Assembly: GCA_000620185.1 (NCBI GenBank)
Contig: JHVO01000008.1
Location: forward strand, 248,001 to 312,000
From: Geodermatophilaceae bacterium URHB0062
GTDB lineage: Bacteria; Actinomycetota; Actinomycetes; Mycobacteriales; Geodermatophilaceae
Reading direction: 5' to 3'
Length of the DNA: 64,000 nucleotides
Part shown: piece after piece, positions 7,688-15,542 of the stretch
Position numbering within the stretch: the stretch's first letter is position 1
How the letters are laid out: every line of letters begins with the position of its first letter
Translations under genes and position numbers: made by a program
Notes under the pieces: model-generated
Databases searched by the model: none
Seen by the model: only the letters and a program-made list of their open reading frames with translations
What the model was told of the DNA's origin: nothing

Positions 7688-9460
7688 TCACGCAGACGCT
7701 GGGTTCTCCACGGCCTGCCCGCGCGACGGTTCAGGTGCGGCGGCCAGCTCGGCCAGGTAGCGGTGGACGGAACCGACGGCCACTGACCCCTCGCCGACCG
7801 CGCCGGCGACCCGTTTGACCGAGCCGTACCGCACGTCACCGGTCGCAAAGACACCGGGGCGGCTGGTCTCGAACGGGTGGGGCTCCCGCGGCAGCGGCCA
7901 GTCGATCGCAGGGACGTCCCGGCCGGTCAGGACGAACCCGTGCTCGTCCAGGCGCAGAGCGGGGGCGAGCCAGTCCGTGCGCGGTTCGGCGCCGATCATG
8001 ATGAACACCGCCGCCGCGGATACCTGCTCCTGTCGGTGCTCCTGCAGGTCCGCGAGGACGAGTCCCTCCAGGCGGGCGGTGCCGCGGCCGCCGACGACCT
8101 GGGTGCGCAGCCGGACGACGACGTTCGGGGTGACCGCGATCTGGCGGACCAGGTAGTCGGACATCCCGGCCGCCAGCGACGGGCCGCGCACGAGGATGGT
8201 GACCCGGGCGGCGTACCTGGACAGGTGGAGGGCGGCCTGTCCTGCGGAGTTGGCCCCACCGACGACGTAGACGTCCTCGCCGGCGATCGCCGGTGCCACG
8301 ACGCCGGCCGCGCCGTAGAAGACGCCGGCTCCGACGAGGCGGTCGAGGTCGGGGAGGCCGAGTCGGCGGTAGGTCACGCCGGTGGCCAGGATCACGGCCC
8401 GCGCAGCCACCCGGCCGCCGTCGTCGAGCTCGAGTGCATGCCGGTCGCCGTCCGTCGTCAGGGCGGTCACCCGGTGGGTGAAGACGAACTCGGCGCCGAG
8501 CAGGGTGGCCTGCTGCCAGGCGCGGTGGGCCAGCTCGCCGCCGCTGATGCCGCGGGGAAAGCCGAGGTAGTTGCGGATCATGGAACTGGTGCCGGCTTGA
8601 CCTCCGATGGCCCGGGCCTCGAGCAGCAGGGTGCGCAGGCCCTCCGAGGCGCCGTAGACGGCGGCGGCCAGCCCCGCGGGACCGGCGCCGAGGACCACCA
8701 GGTCGTACTCACTGTCGCTGGGCCGGACCTGGATGCCGTGGGAGCCGGCGAGCTCGGGGAGGGACGGGTCCTGCAGCACGGCTCCGTCGTGCCGGATGAC
8801 GGCCGGTAGCCGGCTCATGTCCACCTCGTGGTCCCGGATCAGCTGCCGTCCGATGTCGCTGTCCGTCGGGTGGAAGACGAACGGCACGCCGTTGACCATC
8901 AGGCCGTCCCGGAGGTCGTGGCAACGGGGATCCCACTGCTCGCCGACGACGCGGTAGACCACATGGCTCGGGCGGTGTCTTCTGGACCAGGCGCTGAGGG
9001 CATCCTGTACCTGCGGGTAGAGCCACTCCTCGGGATTGACCCAACCCTTCACCAGCCAGAAGTCGATCTGCCCGAGCGCGGTCGCCCGCTGCAGCGCGGG
9101 AAGCTCGGTGAAGGGGATTTGGGTGTGGTGGCGGTCCATCTCCAAGAGCAGCACCCGGGCAATTCCCCGGTGCAGGGCCGCCGCCTGCTCCAGGAAGGCG
9201 ATGCCGTCGTCGTCGGGCAGGTGCTGGTCGGCGGCCACCAGTGCCACCTCGTCCCGCCTGCGGGCCAACCGCTCGAGTTCGGCGAGTCCGGAGGCGGCCG
9301 AGCCGGCGGTTCGCACCCGGTAGTCGGGCGTGAACCGGCGGGCCAGGGTCGCGGCCGTCGTCCGGACGTCCTGCGGGTCGGCGCCGACGACCAGAAGCAC
9401 GGGGAGCGAAGGAGGGGCGCGCCGGCGGTCCGCTGCCGCCGAGCCATCGGGTGCGGTCAC
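7688..9460 (-). CDS. Fused response-receiver and thioredoxin-reductase-like FAD oxidoreductase
   Basis: About 590 residues from the GTG at 9460, 17 bp after the preceding gene. Residues 20-145 form a receiver-like domain with Asp78 at the phospho-acceptor position (AADQHLPDDDG). Residues about 165-240 form a thioredoxin-like linker (FDFWLVKGW-type region, VNGVPFVFHPTDS). From residue about 250 there is a TrxR-like half with an FAD motif (LGAGPAGLAAAVYG) and an NAD(P) motif (VVGGANSAGQAALHLS). The redox CxxC of true thioredoxin reductases is missing (FYGAAGVVAP instead of a CATC-like site), so it is not a classic TrxR. This fusion architecture is known in actinobacteria; its substrate is unknown. 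It is the last gene of a minus-strand accessory operon. Confidence 0.85.
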   Translation of the reverse strand: MTAPDGSAAADRRRAPPSLPVLLVVGADPQDVRTTAATLARRFTPDYRVRTAGSAASGLAELERLARRRDEVALVAADQHLPDDDGIAFLEQAAALHRGIARVLLLEMDRHHTQIPFTELPALQRATALGQIDFWLVKGWVNPEEWLYPQVQDALSAWSRRHRPSHVVYRVVGEQWDPRCHDLRDGLMVNGVPFVFHPTDSDIGRQLIRDHEVDMSRLPAVIRHDGAVLQDPSLPELAGSHGIQVRPSDSEYDLVVLGAGPAGLAAAVYGASEGLRTLLLEARAIGGQAGTSSMIRNYLGFPRGISGGELAHRAWQQATLLGAEFVFTHRVTALTTDGDRHALELDDGGRVAARAVILATGVTYRRLGLPDLDRLVGAGVFYGAAGVVAPAIAGEDVYVVGGANSAGQAALHLSRYAARVTILVRGPSLAAGMSDYLVRQIAVTPNVVVRLRTQVVGGRGTARLEGLVLADLQEHRQEQVSAAAVFIMIGAEPRTDWLAPALRLDEHGFVLTGRDVPAIDWPLPREPHPFETSRPGVFATGDVRYGSVKRVAGAVGEGSVAVGSVHRYLAELAAAPEPSRGQAVENPASA

Positions 9461-9476
9461 GGCGTGGTCACCGGCG

Positions 9477-9941
9477 TCACCACCCCACCCGGACGTCCGC
9501 CACGATCGTGACGGCGATGAGAGTGGCGGCGACGACGTCGACGGTGGCGCAGAACGGCGGCCACCAGCGGGTGCCGGCCACGAATCCGGTGCGGTGCTGC
9601 CAGAGGTCCTTGAGGCCGTGGCCGGCCAGCCCGGCCACGAACAGCCACGCCGAACCAGTGACTCCCACCGCCGCGACGACGACGAACACCGACGCAACGC
9701 CGATCTCGACGGCGAGGACCCTGCTCCGCCCGTCGGCGACCGCGAACCCGACGTACACCGCGGCGATCAGGACCAGCCCGAACGCATAGACGATGGCGTC
9801 ATGGAGCCAGAAGAAGCCCAGCGGCGACGCCGCCTGCAGGCAGCCCCAGACCACGCCCCACATGATCGGTGTGCGCAGGCCGCGCGCCCCGGCTGTCGCG
9901 CGGCTGCGCTGCATGTCCGGGGCGCGCTCGGAGGCAGTCAC
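9477..9941 (-). CDS. Small integral membrane protein of unknown function
   Basis: A 154-residue protein with about four hydrophobic segments (AFGLVLIAAVYVGFAVAD, VLAVEIGVASVFVVVAAVGV, AWLFVAGLAGHGL, VDVVAATLIAVTIVA). The GTG at 9941 overlaps the stop of the upstream flavin monooxygenase gene (GTGA), implying coupled translation; an internal ATG at 9914 is an alternative. I do not recognise the family. Its place between two flavoprotein genes suggests a membrane partner in the same redox pathway, but that is only inference. Confidence 0.65.
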   Translation of the reverse strand: MTASERAPDMQRSRATAGARGLRTPIMWGVVWGCLQAASPLGFFWLHDAIVYAFGLVLIAAVYVGFAVADGRSRVLAVEIGVASVFVVVAAVGVTGSAWLFVAGLAGHGLKDLWQHRTGFVAGTRWWPPFCATVDVVAATLIAVTIVADVRVGW

Positions 9942-11017
9942 GGCTGTGGAGTCAGGGCGCCCGTCGCGCCGGCTGTTCGGACCAGGTGGGCGGCGACGTG
10001 GGCGGCGTCGTCGGCGACGAAGCCCAGCAGGGCCGAGCCGCGGGTGTGCTGCCAGGAGAGGCCGAGGAAGTACAGCCCGGGTACCTCGGTGACGCCGCGG
10101 GCGTGGACGACCCGGCCGTCGCGGACCACGCCGGGAACGTCGATCCAGGTGTAGTCGGATCGGTAGCCGGTGGCCCAGACGACGGCGCCCACCTCTCGGC
10201 TGGTGCCGTCGGCGAACCGCACCGTGCGGCCGGCGGCGTCGACCAGCCGGGGCCGGAACCGGACGCCGGCTCGCTGCAGGCCCCGCCGGCTGCTGCCGAT
10301 GAGCGTCTCGCGGGTCTGCAGGCGGCGGCCGAGCCGGGAGTCGGCGGTGACCCGCATCAGGCCCAGCCGGGTCAGCCACCAGAACAGGTCGCGGCCGAGC
10401 AGCCGCTGCGGCAGGGCTGGGTAGGTCGAGCCGATCGACAGCTCGACCGGTCGGGTGCCGGCCAGCTCCAGGGCGATCTGGAAGCCGGAGTTGCCGCCGC
10501 CGACGACCAGCGCGGCCCCGTCGGAGAGAGCGGCGGGGCTGCGGTACTCGCCGCTGTGCAGCTGGATCACCGAGCCGTCCAGCCCGGCGGCCAGCGGCGG
10601 GACAAACGGGGTCTGGAACGGCCCGGTCGCCACGATGACCTGCCGGGCGGTGTACGTCCGCTCGGCGGTGCTGAGCCGGAACCCGCTGTCGGTGCGCTGC
10701 AGCCCGGTCACCCGTGCGTTCAGCTCCACCGGCAGGTCGAAGGCCGTGGCGTAGCCGCGCAGGTACTCGGCTACCGCCTCCTTGCCCGGATACGTGCCGG
10801 TCGGCGCGGGGAACGGCCGACCGGGCAGCGCGTCGTGCTCAGCCGGGGTGAACAGCCGCAGCGACTCCCACCGCCTGTCCCACGTGTGCCCGAGCTGCTC
10901 CGCCGCCTCGAGGACCACGAACCGCATGCCCTGCCGGCGCAGGTGCCAGGCGGCGGCCAGGCCGGCCTGCCCGCCGCCCACGACGACAACGTCGTATGGC
11001 TCGACCGGGGCGGTCAC
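9938..11017 (-). CDS. Flavin-containing monooxygenase / NAD(P)-binding oxidoreductase (CzcO-like)
   Basis: A 359-residue class B flavin monooxygenase-like protein. The FAD motif is VVVVGGGQAGLAAAWHL (residues 10-26), the NADPH motif ALVVGGGNSGFQIALEL (near 167-183), and the C-terminal ATG-type motif VWATGYRSDYTWI precedes the last FAD contact (LYFLGLSWQHTRGS). Members oxidise small nucleophilic or ketone substrates; CzcO-type proteins are often linked to metal resistance, and a copper-storage protein lies just upstream. The GTG start at 11017 has no ribosome site of its own but overlaps the stop of a 15-codon leader frame that has a strong one. Confidence 0.85.
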   Translation of the reverse strand: MTAPVEPYDVVVVGGGQAGLAAAWHLRRQGMRFVVLEAAEQLGHTWDRRWESLRLFTPAEHDALPGRPFPAPTGTYPGKEAVAEYLRGYATAFDLPVELNARVTGLQRTDSGFRLSTAERTYTARQVIVATGPFQTPFVPPLAAGLDGSVIQLHSGEYRSPAALSDGAALVVGGGNSGFQIALELAGTRPVELSIGSTYPALPQRLLGRDLFWWLTRLGLMRVTADSRLGRRLQTRETLIGSSRRGLQRAGVRFRPRLVDAAGRTVRFADGTSREVGAVVWATGYRSDYTWIDVPGVVRDGRVVHARGVTEVPGLYFLGLSWQHTRGSALLGFVADDAAHVAAHLVRTAGATGALTPQP

Positions 11018-11061
11018 GGGGTTGCCCCCTCGGTGGTGTCGGTGGAGACGGTGCTGCCCAC
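11014..11061 (-). CDS. 15-codon leader reading frame coupled to the flavin monooxygenase
   Basis: GTG at 11061 is preceded by a perfect AGGAGGTC ribosome site (11067-11074) and encodes VGSTVSTDTTEGATP before a TGA whose bases overlap the GTG start of the monooxygenase. It most likely serves to load ribosomes for the next gene. The peptide is rich in Ser and Thr and has no obvious attenuation run. Whether the peptide itself matters is unknown. Confidence 0.5.
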   Translation of the reverse strand: MGSTVSTDTTEGATP

Positions 11062-11242
11062 GGGACGACCTCCTGTTCGGGCTGTTGCCGGACGCGGGCA
11101 GCCGCTGGCGGGGTGGTGACGTGGCCGACGAGAGCGGCTGTGACCGCAGACGGCTGTGCTGTCGATGTTCTCGCGCGTCCTGTTCACCGCGGACGGCCCG
11201 GGAATGGCAGGCGCGTCTCCGGCGCCGTCTTGGCGGCTGGGA

Positions 11243-11650
11243 TCAGCCGAGGCCGGCGAGCAACTCCCGGCAGGCGGCCTCGCAGCGCCGGCAGGATTCG
11301 GAACAGACCCGGCAGTGCTCGTGCATCGAGGCGTGCTGGGCGCACTCGTCGCCGCACGCCTTGCAAGCCGCGGCGCAGGCCTCGAGCACCGCGCGGGTGA
11401 GGTTGGCGTCGTAGCCGGTGTGCCGGGACAGCACCCGGCCGGTGGTGTCGCACACGTCGGCGCAGTCGGTGCAGGTGCGGATGCATTTGGTCAGCTCGGC
11501 GACCATGTCCTCGCTCAGGCAGGCGTCGGCGCAGGCGGTGCATGTCTGGGAGCAGTCCAGGCAGGCCTCGATGCAGTCGCGCAGCTTCTCCCGGTCAACC
11601 CCGCCGAGGTCTTTGGGGTAGGTGCGCAGCATCTCAGCGACAGTGGTCAC
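11243..11650 (-). CDS. Four-helix-bundle copper-storage protein (Csp3-like, DUF326)
   Basis: A 135-residue, very Cys-rich protein with 19 cysteines arranged in CxxxC and CxxC steps (RDCIEACLDCSQTCTACADAC, then KCIRTCTDCADVC, ACAAACKACGDEC and HCRVCSESCRRCEAAC). This is the pattern of the four-helix Csp family, where Cys residues line the core and bind many Cu(I) ions. There is no Tat or Sec signal, so it is the cytosolic (Csp3) type. The GTG at 11650 has GAGGAGG seven bases upstream. It heads the minus-strand run that continues into the flavin monooxygenase genes, suggesting a copper or redox stress role for the accessory unit. Confidence 0.88.
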   Translation of the reverse strand: MTTVAEMLRTYPKDLGGVDREKLRDCIEACLDCSQTCTACADACLSEDMVAELTKCIRTCTDCADVCDTTGRVLSRHTGYDANLTRAVLEACAAACKACGDECAQHASMHEHCRVCSESCRRCEAACRELLAGLG

Positions 11651-11889
11651 GGCGTGCCTCCTCTTGGCTGCGGTGCCGGGAGGGCCAACTGCCCTCTGAG
11701 AAGGCACCCACGACGAGGGTTCTCCGTCAGGGGGTGGGGCGACAAGAGGCACGCGTACCGACTGTCAAGATCCCCAACGCATCCCGGTCTGTAGGCCAAG
11801 CCGGGTCGGGAAACGGACCAGCTCGGAGGTGTGCAGATGCGTAGTCGCGATGCTGTGACTTAGGAGCGGTAGGTCTACTCGCGGGTGTA
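11651..11889. other. Intergenic stretch upstream of the copper-storage gene
   Basis: About 240 bp with no supported gene. It must hold the promoter of the copper-storage operon, but no clear -35/-10 pair or metal-regulator operator could be picked out. The right-arm repeat follows. Confidence 0.4.
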
Positions 11890-11996
11890 CAGGGGCTCGG
11901 CGCCGGACACAGCGCAGCCCGCGCCAGGAGAATCCGGGAGGAAACCTGGCGGGGGCTGGGCGAAACTGCTGGTCAGGGGCGGAGTCGCCCCCGTCG
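11890..11996 (+). repeat. Right-arm repeat, copy at the end of accessory unit 1
   Basis: The last 54 bases before the glnA-like core, together with the 16 shared core bases, align without gaps to the sequence just downstream of glnA (about 55 of 70 bases identical by hand count). Further left the match continues with an 11-bp gap (CGCCAGG-AGAATCC-GGAAA versus CGCCAGG-GGAAA). It includes the same hairpin position: GTCAGGGGC at 11972-11980 followed by GCCCCC. Together with 13985-14077 this marks matching right ends of two tandem units. Confidence 0.65.
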
Positions 11997-12390
11997 ATCA
12001 GATGTCGTAGTACAGGCTGAACGGGGGCTGCGCTCGATCGCGCTCCACATTCTTCCAGGTCAGAGCGTCGTTGCCGTGGGGCACGGCAGCACCGTAGGTG
12101 CTGATTCCGCCCTCCTTCCCCCTGGCGTTGGGGGAAATCTGGGGGAAAGGGGTCGGCGCTGCTCCCTCCTCAAGGACCATCGAAGAGGGCATGCGACCGG
12201 CCGAGCGCGAAGCCGGATGTCTGTCGGTCACGACCAGAACCTAGATCAACTCCCGGACAGCTGTAGATCGTTTTAGGGCTGACCGCCCCTGGGGGACAAC
12301 GGCAGCCGTACGAGCTCGGTGGGTGGGGCCCGAGATACTCGCGCGGGCCCTTCGGTACGGGGCGGCCGGCCGAGCCGGGGCGACCGCGAG
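11997..12390 (+). repeat. Copy 2 of the imperfect direct repeat, starting with a glnA 3'-end sequence
   Basis: Colinear with 6617-6940 (see that entry), with an extra stretch at about 12119-12183. On the minus strand a frame of 77 codons (GTG near 12231) runs in phase into ...FSLYYDI-stop. Just before it the read is TWKNVERDRAQP, which faintly resembles the [13 protein letters not shown] region that precedes the glnA C-terminus. This suggests a shrunken glnA tail. No independent gene is evident. Confidence 0.75.
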
Positions 12391-12394
12391 CTCC

Positions 12395-12565
12395 CTATGC
12401 AGCGCCGTGGACTCTGCGGCTGGGGCGCCGGTGAGTTTTCCAGGGTGCGCCGTGCAGGACGACGCTGAGCCCCACGGTCAGCGCGACGACGTCCACGAGT
12501 AGGTCCGTCACGTGCGGATCGTCCTCGAGCAGCAGCAGCGCGAACACGATCGGGGCCAGGTCCCC
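12395..12565 (-). pseudogene. Cation:proton antiporter, C-terminal remnant
   Basis: The frame ending at the TAG at 12395-12397 reads APIVFALLLLED, then TDLLVDVVALTVGLSVVLHG and a basic tail. This resembles the last one or two membrane helices of NhaP-type antiporters (pattern IIFALLVLED...VALTVLLSVFAHG). Nothing of the preceding helices can be found upstream; the frame there is low-complexity. It is best read as a truncated remnant inside the second accessory unit. The identification rests on a short stretch. Confidence 0.4.
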
Positions 12566-12718
12566 GGGCCCGCGTGGCTCATCACCGCCGGGTGATGGCG
12601 CAGGCCAGCGGAGCGGCCAGCCTGTGTTCCCGGACGTCCACGGAGGTGGCGGCGATGGCACGCTGGCCACTGCCCGCGGCGGGCCGGCTCGACGCTGTTC
12701 CGGTCGGACGGCGCTGAT
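12398..12718. other. Gap before the HET-C-like gene
   Basis: Apart from the antiporter remnant at its start, this stretch shows no supported gene. It contains no clear promoter, and the short runs of GC-rich inverted bases are not convincing as a terminator. Confidence 0.35.
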
Positions 12719-13825
12719 ATGCGATGGCGGCGGATCCGTCTCGTGGTAGCACTCGCCCTGGCCGTGGGCAGCGCGTCGCCCGTCCCATCCGCCGCCGCCT
12801 TCGGGACGATCGACGGCGGGGGCCAGCACCGCGAGCACGAACGGATCACCCGCGCCTCCCTGGCCTGCGCCGGGGACGCCGGCTCGGACGACTACTGCTT
12901 CGAGCCGGCATCCGTGGACTTCCTCGCGGGGCACGGTCGCGATTTCGGGGGAGTGGGGGCGCCGGACAGCGACGAGATCTCCGACCCGGCCGCGCATTGC
13001 GACGATGCCGACTTTCTCGAAGGCAGCTATCGGCAGACCCGTGAACAGGCCACGGCGGCACTACTGAACTGCGTCGAGCACCTGCGCGTGCGTCTCGGCG
13101 AAGCGGTGGACCGTGCCGGAGACCTCCTCGACGGCGGCGGTCAGGTCGTCGCGGAGGAGGTGGACTTCGCGTCGGACTGCCGGATGGTCGAGGCCGCGGA
13201 GAGCCGAGCCAAGTGCGGCACGCTGGAAGCACTCGGCCGGGTCCTGCACGGGGCGCAGGACTTCTACTCGCACAGCAACTGGGCCGACGAGGCCGATCCG
13301 ACCCGCGCGACCGGGGACGGCAACCCGCCGGGTCTGGGCCTGCCCGGGCCGAGTCCGGTGCTCGACCTCCGGAGTGAGACGCCTCCTGTCGTGCCGCCCG
13401 AGCTCTCGACCGGTTGCTTCGTGCTCCGGGACGAGGTGCCCGGTGTCGGCGAATGCGCGGAACGGGTCACCCATGCGGCGCTCAACAAGGACACCGGCCT
13501 CATAGACCCCGACACGGGCGAGGCAACGGATCCGACGAAGCCGCGCGGCATGGTCGGGCAGAACTTCGCCGCAGCGGTGGCGGGCGCCATCGAGGAGTCC
13601 CGCCGACAGTGGCAGGACCTCCGAGCGGAGCTGGTCGGCCGCTACGGGGAGCACGACGCGGCGGTCATGGTCTGCGCACTCACGCATGACGACCCGGTGG
13701 ACGACTGCCGGGACCGCGGATGGGAGCGCGTCCTCGCCGGCCTCCTGGCCGGCGCCGTCGTTCTCGCGGTCGCAGTGGTGCTGTTCCGCGCGCGGCTCCG
13801 CCGCGCTCGGGTGTCCGGTTCCTGA
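12719..13825 (+). CDS. Secreted, membrane-anchored HET-C / zinc phospholipase C-like protein
   Basis: A 368-residue protein with a signal peptide (Arg-rich start, hydrophobic core, cleavage near residue 27 after PSAAA), an all-helical outer domain and a C-terminal anchor (VLAGLLAGAVVLAVAVVLF, about 337-356) followed by RARLRRAR. HEREHERITRAS-like histidines near the mature N-terminus and HGAQDFYSHSNWAD (His177 to Asp191 region) recall HET-C domains and zinc-dependent phospholipase C, where such His/Asp residues bind metal. Enzyme activity is not shown. Several cysteine pairs fit an exported protein. It is the sole intact cargo of the second accessory unit. Confidence 0.65.
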   Translation: MRWRRIRLVVALALAVGSASPVPSAAAFGTIDGGGQHREHERITRASLACAGDAGSDDYCFEPASVDFLAGHGRDFGGVGAPDSDEISDPAAHCDDADFLEGSYRQTREQATAALLNCVEHLRVRLGEAVDRAGDLLDGGGQVVAEEVDFASDCRMVEAAESRAKCGTLEALGRVLHGAQDFYSHSNWADEADPTRATGDGNPPGLGLPGPSPVLDLRSETPPVVPPELSTGCFVLRDEVPGVGECAERVTHAALNKDTGLIDPDTGEATDPTKPRGMVGQNFAAAVAGAIEESRRQWQDLRAELVGRYGEHDAAVMVCALTHDDPVDDCRDRGWERVLAGLLAGAVVLAVAVVLFRARLRRARVSGS

Positions 13826-13984
13826 CCGGCTCGGTCCCGCTCGTGGCGGCACCGACGCTCACGCGTCCGGGATGGCGACACCGCGCAGCTCTGCGTCTCA
13901 ACGGCGCCCGTCCTCGTGCCGGGCGGCCCGTACGGTCGGGATCCCACGGGGTCCGCAGGCCCCGGACGTCACGAGGGTGCGCGC

Positions 13985-14077
13985 GCCCGGGGCCGAACGC
14001 ACGGGAGCCCCCGCCAGGGGAAATCCTGTCGAGGGCTGCCCGAACGTGCATGTCAGGGGCTGTGTTGCCCCCCTGAC
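13985..14077 (+). repeat. Right-arm repeat copy immediately downstream of glnA, with hairpin
   Basis: Partner of the right arm at 11890-11996. The last part forms a stem-loop (GTCAGGGGC at 14052-14060 with GCCCCCCTGAC at 14067-14077, two unpaired C) that directly follows the glnA stop on the minus strand and probably terminates glnA. The equivalent hairpin exists before copy 2. The remainder between the HET-C-like gene and here (13826-13984) holds no recognised gene. Confidence 0.6.
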
Positions 14078-15511
14078 TCAGATGTCGTAGTACATCGCGA
14101 ACTCGTGCGGGTGCGGGCGGAGGCGGATCGGGTCGATCTCGTTCTCCCGCTTGTACTCGATCCACGTCTCGATCAGGTCGGGGGTGAACACCCCGCCGTC
14201 GACGAGGTACTCGTGGTCGACCTCGAGGTTGTCGAGGACGGCGTCCAGCGACGCGGGGACCTTGTCGATGCCGAGGGCCTCCTCGGGCGGCAGCTCGTAG
14301 AGGTCCTTGTCCACCGGCGCCGGCGGCTCGATCTTGTTCTTGATGCCGTCGAGGCCGGCCATCAGCATCGCGGAGAAGGCGAGGTAGGGGTTGGCCGACG
14401 GGTCGGGCACGCGGAACTCGATGCGCTTGGCCTTGGGGCTGTCGCCGGAGATCGGGATGCGGCAGCAGGCCGAGCGGTTGCGGGCCGAGTAGACGAGGTT
14501 GATCGGCGCCTCGTAGCCCGGCACCAGGCGGTGGTAGCTGTTGACCGTCGGGTTGGTGAAGGCCAGCAGGGACGGCGCGTGCGCCAGGAGGCCACCGATG
14601 TAGTGGCGGGCGGTGTCGGACAGGCCCGCGTAGCCGGTCTCGGCGTGGAAGAGCGGCTCGCCGTCCTTCCAGAGGCTCTGGTGGCAGTGCATGCCCGAGC
14701 CGTTGTCGCCGTAGAGCGGCTTCGGCATGAAGGTCGCCGTCTTGCCGTGGGCCCAGGCGGTGTTCTTGATGATGTACTTGAACAGCATCAGGCTGTCGGC
14801 CGAGCGCAGCAGCGTGTCGAACTTGTAGTTGATCTCGGCCTGACCGCCGGTGCCGACCTCGTGGTGACCACGCTCGAGCTGCAGGCCCGCGTTGGTCAGG
14901 TTGGTCATCATCGTCGAGCGCAGGTCGCTGTAGTGGTCGTAGGGCTCGACCGGGAAGTAGCCGCCCTTGGCCCGGGTCTTGTAACCCAGGTTCGGGCCGC
15001 CGTTCTCGCCGGTCAGCGAGCCGGAGTTCCACGAACCCTCGACCGAGTCGATGTGGTAGTAGCCCTCGTTGATGCCGGTCGAGTGCCGGATCGAGTCGAA
15101 GATGTAGAACTCGGCCTCGGGACCGAAGTACGCGGTGTCGGCGATCCCGCTGCTGGCGAGGTACGCCTCGGCCTTCTTCGCCACGTTGCGCGGGTCGCGG
15201 CTGTAGGCCTCGCGCGTGATCGGGTCGTGGATGAAGAAGTTGACGTTCAGCGTCTTGTGACGGCGGAACGGGTCGAGGAAGGCGCTGTTGGCGTCGGGCA
15301 GCAGCAGCATGTCCGACTCGTTGATCGCCTGGAACCCGCGGATCGAGGAGCCGTCGAAGCCCAGCCCCTCGGAGAAGGTGTCCTCGCCGAACGTCGACGC
15401 AGGGATGGTGAAGTGCTGCATGACGCCGGGCAGGTCGCAGAAGCGGACGTCGACGTACTCGACGTCGTTGTCGCGGATGTAGGCGGCGACCTCGTCGGGA
15501 CTGGTGAACAT
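14078..15511 (-). CDS. glnA: Glutamine synthetase, type I
   Basis: A 477-residue GlnA1: makes glutamine from glutamate, ammonia and ATP as a cytosolic dodecamer. The beta-grasp motif and ATP site are clear ([27 protein letters not shown]), and Tyr at about residue 405 (KDLYELP) is the adenylylation site typical of GSI-beta enzymes controlled by GlnE. It ends [11 protein letters not shown]. The ATG at 15511 has GGAGGATCG before it. A GlnR-type operator and a -10 box lie upstream at 15543-15596. The RDD gene is divergent, as in M. tuberculosis (Rv2219A-Rv2220). The sequence downstream of its stop is where the accessory block begins. Confidence 0.97.
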   Translation of the reverse strand: MFTSPDEVAAYIRDNDVEYVDVRFCDLPGVMQHFTIPASTFGEDTFSEGLGFDGSSIRGFQAINESDMLLLPDANSAFLDPFRRHKTLNVNFFIHDPITREAYSRDPRNVAKKAEAYLASSGIADTAYFGPEAEFYIFDSIRHSTGINEGYYHIDSVEGSWNSGSLTGENGGPNLGYKTRAKGGYFPVEPYDHYSDLRSTMMTNLTNAGLQLERGHHEVGTGGQAEINYKFDTLLRSADSLMLFKYIIKNTAWAHGKTATFMPKPLYGDNGSGMHCHQSLWKDGEPLFHAETGYAGLSDTARHYIGGLLAHAPSLLAFTNPTVNSYHRLVPGYEAPINLVYSARNRSACCRIPISGDSPKAKRIEFRVPDPSANPYLAFSAMLMAGLDGIKNKIEPPAPVDKDLYELPPEEALGIDKVPASLDAVLDNLEVDHEYLVDGGVFTPDLIETWIEYKRENEIDPIRLRPHPHEFAMYYDI

Positions 15512-15542
15512 CGATCCTCCGGGAGTGGGGCGGCTGTACCGA

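Noticed and set aside
11998-12231. A 77-codon minus-strand protein inside repeat copy 2
   Set aside because: The matching frame in copy 1 is interrupted or shifted, and the tail is glnA-derived. More likely a non-coding arm.
6600-14100. Integrase or transposase within the accessory block
   Set aside because: All frames on both strands were read; none shows tyrosine- or serine-recombinase or DDE motifs.
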